The translations under genes were made by a program, and so were the position numbers. Under the pieces are notes generated by a model that did no database searches, was not told the origin of the DNA, and was given only the letters and a program-made list of their open reading frames with translations. Source: JADJOY01 sp046331705 [NCBI: bacterium] (GTDB lineage Bacteria; JADJOY01). From it: 64,000 nucleotides of DNA. The stretch lies in contig JAXLQJ010000004.1 in NCBI GenBank assembly GCA_046331705.1, forward strand, positions 194,281 through 258,280, in the 5' to 3' direction. Below are positions 1 to 8,251 of this stretch, in pieces (within the stretch, counting starts at the first letter, position 1; each line of letters begins with the position of its first letter).

Positions 1-1292
1 TGATCGAGATGCGACCCGCGGCGTCGAGCCCGGCGCACCGCACCGGCGACCTCGCCGAGCTGGTGTGCTCGAACTCCTTGCGCTCCGACAATCCGATCAA
101 CGCCGCCGGCGCGCTCAAGCGTGAGATGGCGGCGATGGGCTCGGTGATCATCGCGGCGGCGCGACACGCGCGCGTCCCGGCCGGCGATGCCCTCGCCGTG
201 GACCGGGTGCTGTTCGCGCGCTGCGTGAGCGAGCGAATCGCCGCCGAGCCGCGGATCGAGCTGGTACGCGAGGAGATCCACGAGATCCCCGAGCCGCCCG
301 CGATCATCGCGTGCGGACCGCTGCCGCCGGCGCGCTTCGCCGCGGCGCTCGGGCGGCGCTTCGGCGACCGCTTTCTCTCCTTCTACGACGCCATCGCGCC
401 GGCCGTGTGGGCGGCGAGCGTCGACTCCGAGCGGGTCTACGCGGCCTCGCGCTACGGCAAGGGCGGCGGCGCCGATTACCTGAACTGCCCGATGACCGAG
501 GCGGAGTATCTGGCGTTCGTCGAGGCGGTGCGCACCGGCGAGCGGGTGCCCGAGCAATCGTTCGAGAACCTGCGGCGCTTCGAGGGCTGCCTGCCCATCG
601 AGGTCATGGCGGATCGCGGCGTCGAAACGCTGCGCCACGGCCCCATGAAGCCCTTCGGCCTGCGCGACCCGCGCACCGGTGCGTCGCCCTACGCCGTGGT
701 CCAGCTCCGTCGCGACGACGTCGCCGGCCAGGTGCTCAACCTGGTCGGTTTCCAGACCAAGCTCACCCATCCCGAGCAAAAGCGCGTCTTTCGCATGATC
801 CCCGGCCTCACCGAAGCCGAGTTCGTGCGGCTCGGCAGCCTGCACCGCAACACCTTCCTCACGTCGCCGGAGATCCTCGAGCCCACGCTCGAGGTGCGCG
901 GCGCCCCCGGGCTCTTCCTCGCGGGACAGGTGACGGGAGTCGAGGGCTACATCGAGTCGGCGGCCATGGGCATCCTGGCGGGCGTGAACGCCGCCGCGCG
1001 CTGCCTCGGCCTCGATCCGTTGGTGCCGCCGGCCACCACCCTCACCGGGGGGCTCGTCCGTCACCTCACCGAGACTCGTGCCGAGGACTTCCAGCCGACC
1101 AACGTGCATCTCGGGCTGCTCGCGCCGCTGCACACGCCGCTGCGAAAGCAGGCGCGTCGCGACGCGCTGGCGCGACGCGCGCTCGACGACGTCGCGTCCT
1201 GGATCGGGTCGTGGCCCGACGCGCTCCGCGCACCCATCCCGGTGCCCGGCGCCGAAGACGCCGTGCCCACGGAGCTCGCCAGCGTGGGGTGA
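1..1292 (+). CDS. trmFO: TrmFO, folate/FAD-dependent tRNA (uracil-54-C5) methyltransferase, 5' end outside window
   Basis: This gene makes ribothymidine at position 54 of tRNAs using methylenetetrahydrofolate and FAD. The frame is open from the window edge and about 430 residues are visible. Compared with the usual 440-450, only the N-terminal Rossmann GxGxxG segment is missing, so this is a window truncation and not a broken gene. Family hallmarks are present: the AHRTGDLAELVCSNSLRSDN block with a conserved Cys (codon near 66), the FEGCLPIE block with the second conserved Cys (codon near 588), and the C-terminal FLAGQVTGVEGYIESAAMG signature. The SufT-like gene starts 7 bases after the stop, which suggests co-transcription. 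The ATG at position 9 is internal (it is the M of an EMRP motif) and not the true start. Confidence 0.96.
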   Translation, partial: IEMRPAASSPAHRTGDLAELVCSNSLRSDNPINAAGALKREMAAMGSVIIAAARHARVPAGDALAVDRVLFARCVSERIAAEPRIELVREEIHEIPEPPAIIACGPLPPARFAAALGRRFGDRFLSFYDAIAPAVWAASVDSERVYAASRYGKGGGADYLNCPMTEAEYLAFVEAVRTGERVPEQSFENLRRFEGCLPIEVMADRGVETLRHGPMKPFGLRDPRTGASPYAVVQLRRDDVAGQVLNLVGFQTKLTHPEQKRVFRMIPGLTEAEFVRLGSLHRNTFLTSPEILEPTLEVRGAPGLFLAGQVTGVEGYIESAAMGILAGVNAAARCLGLDPLVPPATTLTGGLVRHLTETRAEDFQPTNVHLGLLAPLHTPLRKQARRDALARRALDDVASWIGSWPDALRAPIPVPGAEDAVPTELASVG

Positions 1293-1299
1293 CTCGACC

Positions 1300-1608
1300 A
1301 TGAACGACGCCACGCTCACCGAGCTGACCCGCGAGGCCCTGCGCGGAGTGATCGATCCCGAGCTGGGGCTCGACGTCGTCGCCCTGGGCCTCGTCTACGG
1401 CCTGGAAGTGCGCGATTCCGTCGCCGCCGTCGAGCTGACCATGACCTCCGCCGCGTGCCCGCTCGGCGACCACATCGTGCGCGAGGCCGAGACCATGCTC
1501 GCCGCGGTGCCCGGCCTCGCGTCGTTCACCGTGCGGCTGGTGTGGGACCCACCCTGGACGCCGGAGAAGATGACGCCCGAGGCGAAGAAGCTGCTGGGCT
1601 GGACGTGA
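1300..1608 (+). CDS. MIP18/SufT-family metal-sulfur cluster assembly factor (DUF59)
   Basis: This is a small 102-residue protein of the MIP18/PaaD/SufT (DUF59) family, whose members help mature Fe-S proteins. The family core is clear: DPELGLDVVALGLVYGLEV near the N terminus, then an LTMTSAACPLGD segment holding the single conserved Cys, then a VRLVWDPPWTPEKM motif typical of the family's C-terminal half. The ATG at 1300 lies 7 bases past the trmFO stop. Longer in-frame extension into trmFO is rejected because it would overlap coding sequence by over 200 bases. The standalone single-domain form fits a SufT-like housekeeping role better than the phenylacetate-specific PaaD, since no paa genes are nearby. 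Confidence 0.88.
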   Translation: MNDATLTELTREALRGVIDPELGLDVVALGLVYGLEVRDSVAAVELTMTSAACPLGDHIVREAETMLAAVPGLASFTVRLVWDPPWTPEKMTPEAKKLLGWT

Positions 1609-1642
1609 TGCGGCGCAGCCTCCGGGAAGTCCGCGCCGCGCG

Positions 1643-2719
1643 GTGGCGCTCGTGACGGCAATCGATCCCTGGGGGCGGCGCGTGCTGCTGCTGCCGGGCC
1701 TCGCGGCGCTCGTCGTGGGAGTGCTGGGCGGGCTCACGCGCGTGGGATGGAACGTGCACGCGCCGGACGCGGCCGTGCTCGGCCACGGCCCGCTGATGGT
1801 GGGCGGCTTCTTCGGAACCTTGATCGCGCTCGAGCGCGCGGTGGCGCTCGGCGCGCGCTGGGCGTTCGCGGTGCCGCTGGCGAGCGGCATCGGCGTCGTG
1901 CTGACGCTCGCTGGCGCACCCGTGAGCGGCGCTCACCTCTTCACCGCGGCGGCGGTGCTGCTCACCGTGGCGAACCTCGTCATCGTCGCGCGCCAGCCGG
2001 CGCTCTTCACCGCGGTGATGGCCGCGGGCAGCGCAGCGTGGGCCGTCGGCGATCTGCGTTGGGCGCTGGGAGCGCCGATCGCGCTGGCGGTGCCGTGGTG
2101 GCTCGCGTTCTTCGTGCTGACGATCGCGGCGGAGCGCCTCGAGCTCTCGCGACTCGCGCCCAAGCCCAAGGCCGCCACACCGCTCTTCGCGGTGCTGGCG
2201 GCGGCGACCCTGGTCGCGACGGCCGCCGGCAGCACGCGCGCGCTGGGAATCGCGTTCCTGGCGCTCGCGGCGTGGCTCGCAGCGTGGGACGTGGCGCGCC
2301 GCACCATCCGGCTGCACGGGCTGCCGCGCTTCGCGGCGATCGCGCTCTTCGGCGGCTACGCCTGGCTCGCCGTCGCGGCGCTGGCGCTGACGGCCTGGCC
2401 CTTACCGCCCGCCGGCCCAGGCTACGACGCGGTCGTGCACGCGGTGATGGTGGGATTCGTGTTCTCGATGGTGTTCGCCCACGCGCCGATCGTGCTGCCC
2501 GCGGTCGCGCGCATCCGGCTGCCCTTTCGCCCCACTTTCTACGTGCCGCTCGTGCTCTTGCACGCGGCCGTGCTGGCACGAATCGTGGGCGATCTGGCGG
2601 GCTGGCACGAGCTTCGACGCGCCGGCGCCCTGGCGACCGCGGTGGCGCTGGCGGTCTTCGTCGCGACCGTGCTGCACGCGCGACTGACGTCCGCGAGCGC
2701 CGCGGCGCCCCGATCCTGA
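1643..2719 (+). CDS. NnrS-like polytopic membrane protein
   Basis: This is a very hydrophobic protein of about 358 residues with roughly ten predicted membrane segments. Two segments recall the NnrS family, membrane proteins linked to nitric-oxide stress and copper/heme: a GHGPLMVGGFFGTLIALERA segment early and a VVHAVMVGFVFSMVFAHAP segment late, each with His residues inside or beside a membrane helix. The assignment rests on pattern likeness only, because the protein is shorter than typical NnrS. The start is GTG at 1643 or the in-frame GTG at 1652; neither has a strong ribosome site. It follows the SufT-like gene by 34 bases on the same strand. A generic heme- or metal-linked membrane protein remains possible. 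Confidence 0.55.
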   Translation: MALVTAIDPWGRRVLLLPGLAALVVGVLGGLTRVGWNVHAPDAAVLGHGPLMVGGFFGTLIALERAVALGARWAFAVPLASGIGVVLTLAGAPVSGAHLFTAAAVLLTVANLVIVARQPALFTAVMAAGSAAWAVGDLRWALGAPIALAVPWWLAFFVLTIAAERLELSRLAPKPKAATPLFAVLAAATLVATAAGSTRALGIAFLALAAWLAAWDVARRTIRLHGLPRFAAIALFGGYAWLAVAALALTAWPLPPAGPGYDAVVHAVMVGFVFSMVFAHAPIVLPAVARIRLPFRPTFYVPLVLLHAAVLARIVGDLAGWHELRRAGALATAVALAVFVATVLHARLTSASAAAPRS

Positions 2720-2740
2720 TTCCCGGGCCGCGCCGCTTCC

Positions 2741-2759
2741 CTGCGGCGCCGAGCCGCAG
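2741..2759. terminator. Hairpin between convergent genes, possible bidirectional terminator
   Basis: A perfect 7-bp stem (CTGCGGC / GCCGCAG) with a 5-base loop lies in the 52-base gap between the stops of the NnrS-like gene (+) and topA (-). No T-tract follows on either strand, so intrinsic termination is only a guess from position and symmetry. Confidence 0.35.
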
Positions 2760-2771
2760 CGTGGGCGAGCG

Positions 2772-5504
2772 TCAGCTCTTGGTCGGTCGCTTCCGCCCGC
2801 CGCTCGCGCGACGACGCGTGGGCTTCACGGCGTCCGGGGCGCGCGGGTCCTTGCCCTGATCGCGCAGCTTCTGCTCGCGCGCCTCGATGAGCTCGAGCGC
2901 CCCTTCGAGGGTGAGCGTGTCGACGCTGCGCCCCTTGGGCAGCGAGGCGTTGACGACACCATCGGTCACGTAGGGACCGAAGCGGCCGTTGCGTAGCTCG
3001 ATGGCCGCGCCGCTGGTCGGGTGGACGCCGATCGCCTTGAGCATCGAGGGACGCGCCGAGATCCGGCCTCGCTTGGGCTGGGCGAGCACGGCGAGCGCTT
3101 GCTCGGTCGTGATGCCGGCGAGCTGCTGGTAACCCTCGAGGCTACGGCTCTCCTTGCCACACATGACGTACGGCCCGAAGCGGCCGAAGGCGGCGAGGAT
3201 CGGCTCGCCGGTCTCGGGGTGCCTGCCGATCTCGCGCGGATACGCGAGCAGCGCGAGCGCGTCGTCGAGGGTGAGCGTGTCCTTCGATTGATGGGGCCAC
3301 AGGCTCGCCGTCTTCGGCTTGGGTGGCGCCTTGGCGCCCTTGGGCCGCTTCTCGCCCTTCGCGAGCTTCACGACCTCGCCGAGCTGCACGTACGCGCCGA
3401 ACGCACCGTCGCGCAGGAAGACGGGCAACCCGCTCACGGGATCGTGACCGAGCGGCTTGTCGCCCACCGCCGAGCGCTGGATGAAGTCGAGCGCGGTGGC
3501 GACGTCGAGCTGATCGATGGGCAGGTCGTCGGGCACGCTCGCGCGTTCCTCGCTGTCGCCGATCTGCACGTACGGTCCGTAGCGGCCGACCCGCGCCACC
3601 ACGTCGCGGCCGCGCACGTCCTTGCCGAGCGGGATCGAGCTGATCTCGCGAGCGTCGATCTCTTCCCAGCCGCTGCCCACCCGGCGCTTGAGGCCGAGCG
3701 CCGCGATGTCCTTGCCGTTCGGGTTGGTGTTGGCGTCGCCGAAGTAGAAGCGATGGAGCCAGGGCCGCGCTTCCTGCTCGCCATTCGCCACGGCGTCGAG
3801 ATCGTCCTCCATGCGCGCCGTGAAATCGAAGTCCACCAGGTCCGCGAAGTGGCGCTCGAGGAGGTTCACCACCGCGAACGCGGTGAGCGTCGGCACCAGC
3901 GCCGAGCCCTTCTTCCACACGTACCCGCGATCCTGGATGGTCTGGATGATCGAGGCGTAGGTGGACGGCCGTCCGATGCCGCGCACCTCGAGCTCCTTGA
4001 CCAGGCTCGCTTCGGTGAATCGCGCTGGCGGCTGGGTCTCGTGGCCCTTCGCCTCGATCGAGCGCGGCGACAGGCGATCGCCCGCCACCAGCGGCGGCAG
4101 CGCGCGATCCTCGTCCTCGAGCTCGGCCTCGGGATCGTCGGATCCCTCCACGTAGGCACGCAGGAACCCGGCGAACGTGGTGACCTTGCCCGATGCCGTG
4201 AGCACGGCCTGGCCGTGCTCACCTGCCGGCGCCACGATCCGCGCCGAGGTGCGCAGCTGCTCGGCGTCCTTCATCTGCGACGCCACCGTGCGTTTCCACA
4301 CCAGCTCGTAGAGCGCGTGCTCGTCGCGATCGAGCTCGCGGCGCAAAGCCTCCGGGGTCGCGAACGATTCCCCCGAGGGGCGGATCGCCTCGTGGGCCTC
4401 CTGCGCGCCCTTGACCTTCTTGGTGTACTGGCGCGGCTCGGGGCTCAGGTACTCGGCGCCGAAGAGCTGGCGCACCTGGGTCCGCGCCGCCTCGAGCGCT
4501 TGGCTCGACAGGTTCGTCGAGTCGGTACGCATGTAGGTGATGTAGCCGTTCTCGTAGAGACGCTGCGCCACCGACATGGTGCGCTGCGCGCTGAAGCGCA
4601 GCTTGCGGGCGGCTTCCTGCTGAAGCGTCGAGGTGATGAAGGGCGGCGCCGGGCGTTGCGTGAACGGCCGCTCGGTGACGGAGGCGACCTCGAAGCTGGC
4701 GCGCCCCAGCACCTCGGCCACCGAGCGCGCCCGCGCCTCGTCCAGGCACACGATGCCGTCGGCGTCGGTGAGGCGCCCGGTCTCCGCGTCGAAATCCTTG
4801 CCCGAGGCGACGCGCCGCTCGCCCAGCTCGACGAGTCGCGCCAGCACGTTCGGCGTTCGACCGGCACCGGGGACGAGCTCGGCCTCGACGTCCCAGTACG
4901 ACGCGGCGACGAAGCTCATTCGCTCGCGCTCGCGATCGACGATGAGCCGTGTCGCCACCGACTGCACCCGCCCTGCCGAGAGACGCGGACGGACCTTCCG
5001 CCACAGCACCGGCGAAACCTCGTAGCCGTAGAGACGATCCAGGATGCGGCGCGCTTCCTGGGCCTCGACGAGGCCGCGGTCCAGATCGCGCGGATGGGCG
5101 AGCGCGTCGCGGATCGCGCCGGCGGTGATCTCGTGGAAGACCATGCGCTTCACCGGCACCTTGGGGCGAAGCACCTCGGTGAGATGCCATGCGATCGCCT
5201 CGCCCTCGCGATCTTCGTCGGTCGCGAGGTAGAGCTCCGAGGCGTCCTTGAGCAGTCCCTGCAGCTTCTTCACCTGGGCGCGCTTGGTGGGCGGCACGAT
5301 GTAGATCGGCGCGAAGTCGTGGTCGACGTTCACGCCGAGCTGCTTCCAGGACTCCTTCTGGTACTTCTCGGGGACTTCCTTGGCGGAAGACGGCAGGTCG
5401 CGAACGTGGCCGATTGACGACTCGACCACGTACTTCGAGCCCAGAAAGCTCGCGATCTTGCGCGCCTTCGCGGGCGACTCGACGATGACGAGGGGTTTCG
5501 ACAT
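2772..5504 (-). CDS. topA: DNA topoisomerase I (type IA)
   Basis: This 910-residue type IA topoisomerase relaxes negative supercoils. The N terminus (MSKPLVIVESPAKARKI) begins the TOPRIM domain; its acidic DEDREGEAI motif follows near residue 110. The active-site Tyr lies in the ITYMRTDSTN motif. The C-terminal third holds repeated units ending in GRYGPYV, GAFGAYV, GRFGPYV and again GRFGPYV, which are the TopA C-terminal repeat type, followed by a Lys/Arg-rich tail. I see no Cys4 zinc-ribbon modules, unlike E. coli TopA. The ATG at 5504 was chosen because homologues begin exactly there; an upstream extension of 65 Arg-rich residues is spurious. It is convergent with the NnrS-like gene. Confidence 0.97.
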   Translation of the reverse strand: MSKPLVIVESPAKARKIASFLGSKYVVESSIGHVRDLPSSAKEVPEKYQKESWKQLGVNVDHDFAPIYIVPPTKRAQVKKLQGLLKDASELYLATDEDREGEAIAWHLTEVLRPKVPVKRMVFHEITAGAIRDALAHPRDLDRGLVEAQEARRILDRLYGYEVSPVLWRKVRPRLSAGRVQSVATRLIVDRERERMSFVAASYWDVEAELVPGAGRTPNVLARLVELGERRVASGKDFDAETGRLTDADGIVCLDEARARSVAEVLGRASFEVASVTERPFTQRPAPPFITSTLQQEAARKLRFSAQRTMSVAQRLYENGYITYMRTDSTNLSSQALEAARTQVRQLFGAEYLSPEPRQYTKKVKGAQEAHEAIRPSGESFATPEALRRELDRDEHALYELVWKRTVASQMKDAEQLRTSARIVAPAGEHGQAVLTASGKVTTFAGFLRAYVEGSDDPEAELEDEDRALPPLVAGDRLSPRSIEAKGHETQPPARFTEASLVKELEVRGIGRPSTYASIIQTIQDRGYVWKKGSALVPTLTAFAVVNLLERHFADLVDFDFTARMEDDLDAVANGEQEARPWLHRFYFGDANTNPNGKDIAALGLKRRVGSGWEEIDAREISSIPLGKDVRGRDVVARVGRYGPYVQIGDSEERASVPDDLPIDQLDVATALDFIQRSAVGDKPLGHDPVSGLPVFLRDGAFGAYVQLGEVVKLAKGEKRPKGAKAPPKPKTASLWPHQSKDTLTLDDALALLAYPREIGRHPETGEPILAAFGRFGPYVMCGKESRSLEGYQQLAGITTEQALAVLAQPKRGRISARPSMLKAIGVHPTSGAAIELRNGRFGPYVTDGVVNASLPKGRSVDTLTLEGALELIEAREQKLRDQGKDPRAPDAVKPTRRRASGGRKRPTKS

Positions 5505-5755
5505 GGGCCGCGTAGGCAAACCGAGCGCTCGCTCCACTGTCAAGCACGATCGAGCTTCGGGCCCCTGCGGGCGGCCGCGCACAGGCGGTTCAGCCGTCGT
5601 GTCGCGCCGCGACCGAGGCGCTCGCGGAGGCCAAGCCGCCGCGCGCAGGACGTCCGATCGCGAGCGCCGGAAGCGGCCGTGCGTGCGACGGTGCCGCACG
5701 GCCCGCCGCGGCGGTCACGTCGTTGCCCGGGGCCGCGCCGAGCTGGGCGGCGTGC

Positions 5756-6301
5756 TCAGTCGAGCACGATCTCGACCAGCTCGATGCCGAGCCGCTTGGC
5801 CACCTCGAAGATCCGCTCGTCCCGATAGAACTCGGCGAAGCAGATCCGCCGCACGCCCGCGTTGGCGATCATCTTGAAGCAGTTCCAGCAAGGCGAGGCG
5901 GTGGTGTAGAAGCTCGCCCCTTCGATTCCGACGCCATTGCGCGCGGCTTGGATGATCGCGTTCGCTTCCGCGTGGATGGTCGCCACGCAATGCCCGGAAT
6001 CCATCATGTGGCCGATCTCGTCGCAGTGGGGCATGCCGCGGATCGAGCCGTTGTAGCCGGTGGAGAGGATCATCCGGTCGCGCTCGATGACCGCGCCGAC
6101 GTGCTTGCGATCGCAAGTGGCGCGGGTCGCGACCTCGCGCGCGATGTTCATGAAGTAGCGATCCCAGCTCGCGCGCTGGCGCGGCTTGGGGACGTCGTCA
6201 CGCGACACCGTCGCGGCGACCGCCGACGCGGCGCGCGGCCGGACCACCTTCACGGGCCGCGCTCGCGAGCGTGATGGGCGGCCCTGGTTTCGCTGCGGCA
6301 T
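5756..6301 (-). CDS. dCMP deaminase / ComEB-like cytidine deaminase-family protein
   Basis: This 181-residue zinc deaminase of the cytidine/deoxycytidylate deaminase fold most likely converts dCMP to dUMP for thymidylate supply. The zinc site is complete: HAEANAI supplies the His ligand and catalytic Glu, and PCWNCFKM supplies the two Cys ligands. The CDRKHVGAVIERD and STGYNGSIRGMPHCDEIGH segments match dCMP deaminases, including the Cys/His-rich region that binds a second zinc in that family. The first 40 or so residues are Arg/Ala/Pro-rich and not part of the fold. The ATG at 6301 was chosen over an earlier start that adds 93 low-complexity residues. It lies 251 bases upstream of topA on the same strand; that gap holds nothing I recognise. 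Confidence 0.88.
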   Translation of the reverse strand: MPQRNQGRPSRSRARPVKVVRPRAASAVAATVSRDDVPKPRQRASWDRYFMNIAREVATRATCDRKHVGAVIERDRMILSTGYNGSIRGMPHCDEIGHMMDSGHCVATIHAEANAIIQAARNGVGIEGASFYTTASPCWNCFKMIANAGVRRICFAEFYRDERIFEVAKRLGIELVEIVLD

Positions 6302-6482
6302 GGGATTCCCCCGAGAAAGACGTGTTCGCGCCAACCTGTCGCAACCATCGGGATCGTAGGGCGGATCGCCTCGTCGCGACAGTCCCGCCAGCGTCCGATC
6401 GAGCCCACCCCCGACCCGCGCGCGTCGCCCAGCGCGCCGCGCCGCCCCCGGCAGCCGCCGCCACGGGATCCTGGGCGAGCGT

Positions 6483-8069
6483 TCATCGCGGCAGGCCGAG
6501 CTCGACCCAGCCGCGACGCAGCACGCGATCGCTGCGCTGCGCGGGAGTCGGCGGCGGCTCGCTCGGCTCGGTGGGCTCACCGGGCTCGTTCGGGTCGTTC
6601 GCTTCGGGAGGCGGGCGGCCGTGCCAGCGGGTGGCGACGATCCGCTCGCGCAGCTCCTTCACGCGCTGGTCTTCCTTGCCGAAGGTGTCGCGCGCTTGCT
6701 GGTAGTGATAGATGGCGAGCCGGCGGTCGCGATCCAAGATGGCGGCCTCGGAGAGCTCGAGCGAGGCCTCGCCGGTCCGGCCCTGCTCGCCCAGCACCAC
6801 GCCGAGCTGCTGATGCGCCTCGGCGTCCTGTGGGATGCGTTCGACCACCGCGCGATAGACCTGCTCGGCCTCGGCGCGCCTGCCCAGCGAGCGCAGCACC
6901 CGACCGTAGACGCGCCCGATGTCGGGGTCCGCGGCCTTGAGCTTGTGGGCGCGCTCGAGCGCCACCACCGCGTCGTCGAGCCGCTGCGACGCCTCCAGGA
7001 TCTCGCCGATCTCCGCCCAGCCGCGCGCGTATTCCGGCTGTTCGGTCATCACGCTGCGCATCCAGTCGTAGGCGTCGGGCAGCCGACCCAGCGCCTTGAG
7101 CGCGAGCGCCATGCCGAGGCGGTCGTAGACGGTGCGATCGTCCCGCTTGAGGCGCTCCGAGTAGTACGCCGCGGCCACGGCGGGGCCCTCCGAGAGCACC
7201 CGAGCGCGCGCCTGCACCCGGCCCAGATCGCCGGCCGCGAGCGGGATCTCGCCGCTCGTGCGCACGTGGTCCGCCATGTCCTCGACGACGCTGATGCGCG
7301 ATTCCACCTGCGGGTGGGTGAGCAGATAGGGCGGCGCGAAGATCGGGCTGCGCCGCTGCTCTTCCAGCAAGCGATGGAAGAACGTCGACATCGCCCGCGG
7401 GTCGTAGCCGGCACTGGCCAGGATCTGCATCCCCTGACGATCGGCCTCGTCCTCCATCTCGCGGGTGTGCTCGAGCATGGTGGCCTGGGCGGTGGCGAGA
7501 CTTCCCATCATGCCGGCCTGACCGAGCTGGGCCGCCTGGCTGCCGCCGCTCGAGGCGATCACCGCGCTCGCGATGACACCGGCCAGCGCCGCGATGCTCG
7601 CCTTCTGCGACTTCTCGATGTTGAGCGCGATGTGGCGTCCGCGCACGTGCGCCGACTCGTGGGCGAGAACCGCCGCCAGCTCCGCGTCGCTACGCGCGGC
7701 GAGCAAGAGCCCCGTGTGCACGAAGATGTATCCCGCCGGCCCGGCGAACGCGTTGATGCGCGGGTCGCGCACCACCGCGAACCGAAGCGGGAACGGCCCC
7801 GGTCCCGCGGCGCGCGCCACCTCCTCGCCCACCGCCTGCACGTAGCCTTGCACCTCGGAATCCCGCACCAGCGGCAGCTGCTCCCGCACCTGCTCCAGGA
7901 ACTCTTCGCCGAGCTCGCGCTCTTCCTCGATCGTGAACGTGAAGAACGTGCCGTTCGCGAGCTTCTCGAACGGGTGATCGGGGATCGCACAAGCGTTGGA
8001 GACGAGCGCGAGCGCGACCAGGACGTGAAGCCAGCGCCACGGACGTGTGGGGCGCAATCGACGCTGCAT
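6483..8069 (-). CDS. M48-family metalloprotease lipoprotein with TPR repeats (BepA/YfgC-like)
   Basis: This 528-residue periplasmic zinc protease is probably anchored as a lipoprotein, because the signal sequence ends in a possible lipobox (SNAC). The zinc motif HESAH is at about residues 137-141, and the third-ligand region EMEDEADRQGMQ with the following AGYDP matches M48 peptidases. The second half is a run of TPR-type repeats (for example the YDRLGMALALKALGRLPDAY and DAEAHQQLGVVLGEQGR segments), as in BepA, which handles outer-membrane protein and LPS-assembly quality control. The last 45 residues are Glu/Pro/Ser-rich low complexity. The ATG at 8069 gives a normal signal peptide. The gene is divergent from the YfhO-like gene at 8252 across a 182-base gap. 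Confidence 0.92.
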   Translation of the reverse strand: MQRRLRPTRPWRWLHVLVALALVSNACAIPDHPFEKLANGTFFTFTIEEERELGEEFLEQVREQLPLVRDSEVQGYVQAVGEEVARAAGPGPFPLRFAVVRDPRINAFAGPAGYIFVHTGLLLAARSDAELAAVLAHESAHVRGRHIALNIEKSQKASIAALAGVIASAVIASSGGSQAAQLGQAGMMGSLATAQATMLEHTREMEDEADRQGMQILASAGYDPRAMSTFFHRLLEEQRRSPIFAPPYLLTHPQVESRISVVEDMADHVRTSGEIPLAAGDLGRVQARARVLSEGPAVAAAYYSERLKRDDRTVYDRLGMALALKALGRLPDAYDWMRSVMTEQPEYARGWAEIGEILEASQRLDDAVVALERAHKLKAADPDIGRVYGRVLRSLGRRAEAEQVYRAVVERIPQDAEAHQQLGVVLGEQGRTGEASLELSEAAILDRDRRLAIYHYQQARDTFGKEDQRVKELRERIVATRWHGRPPPEANDPNEPGEPTEPSEPPPTPAQRSDRVLRRGWVELGLPR

Positions 8070-8251
8070 TGCGGGTGGGACTTGCGATTCGGTGCCGCGC
8101 ACGGGCCGGAAGGGTCCTTCGACGAGACGCCGCGAGGCGGACGCGCGACGAACCGTGCGTCGCTGCCGCCAAGATCGCACCCACCCAGGGGACCGGCAAG
8201 GAATCGCTGCGCCTCGTGACGCCGCGGCGGGTGTGGCACCATCGGGGCGCC

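Noticed and set aside
3021-5417. 798-codon open frame on the plus strand
   Set aside because: It lies antisense within topA, has Arg/His/Leu/Glu-rich composition and no domain. It is open only because of the GC-rich codon pattern of topA.
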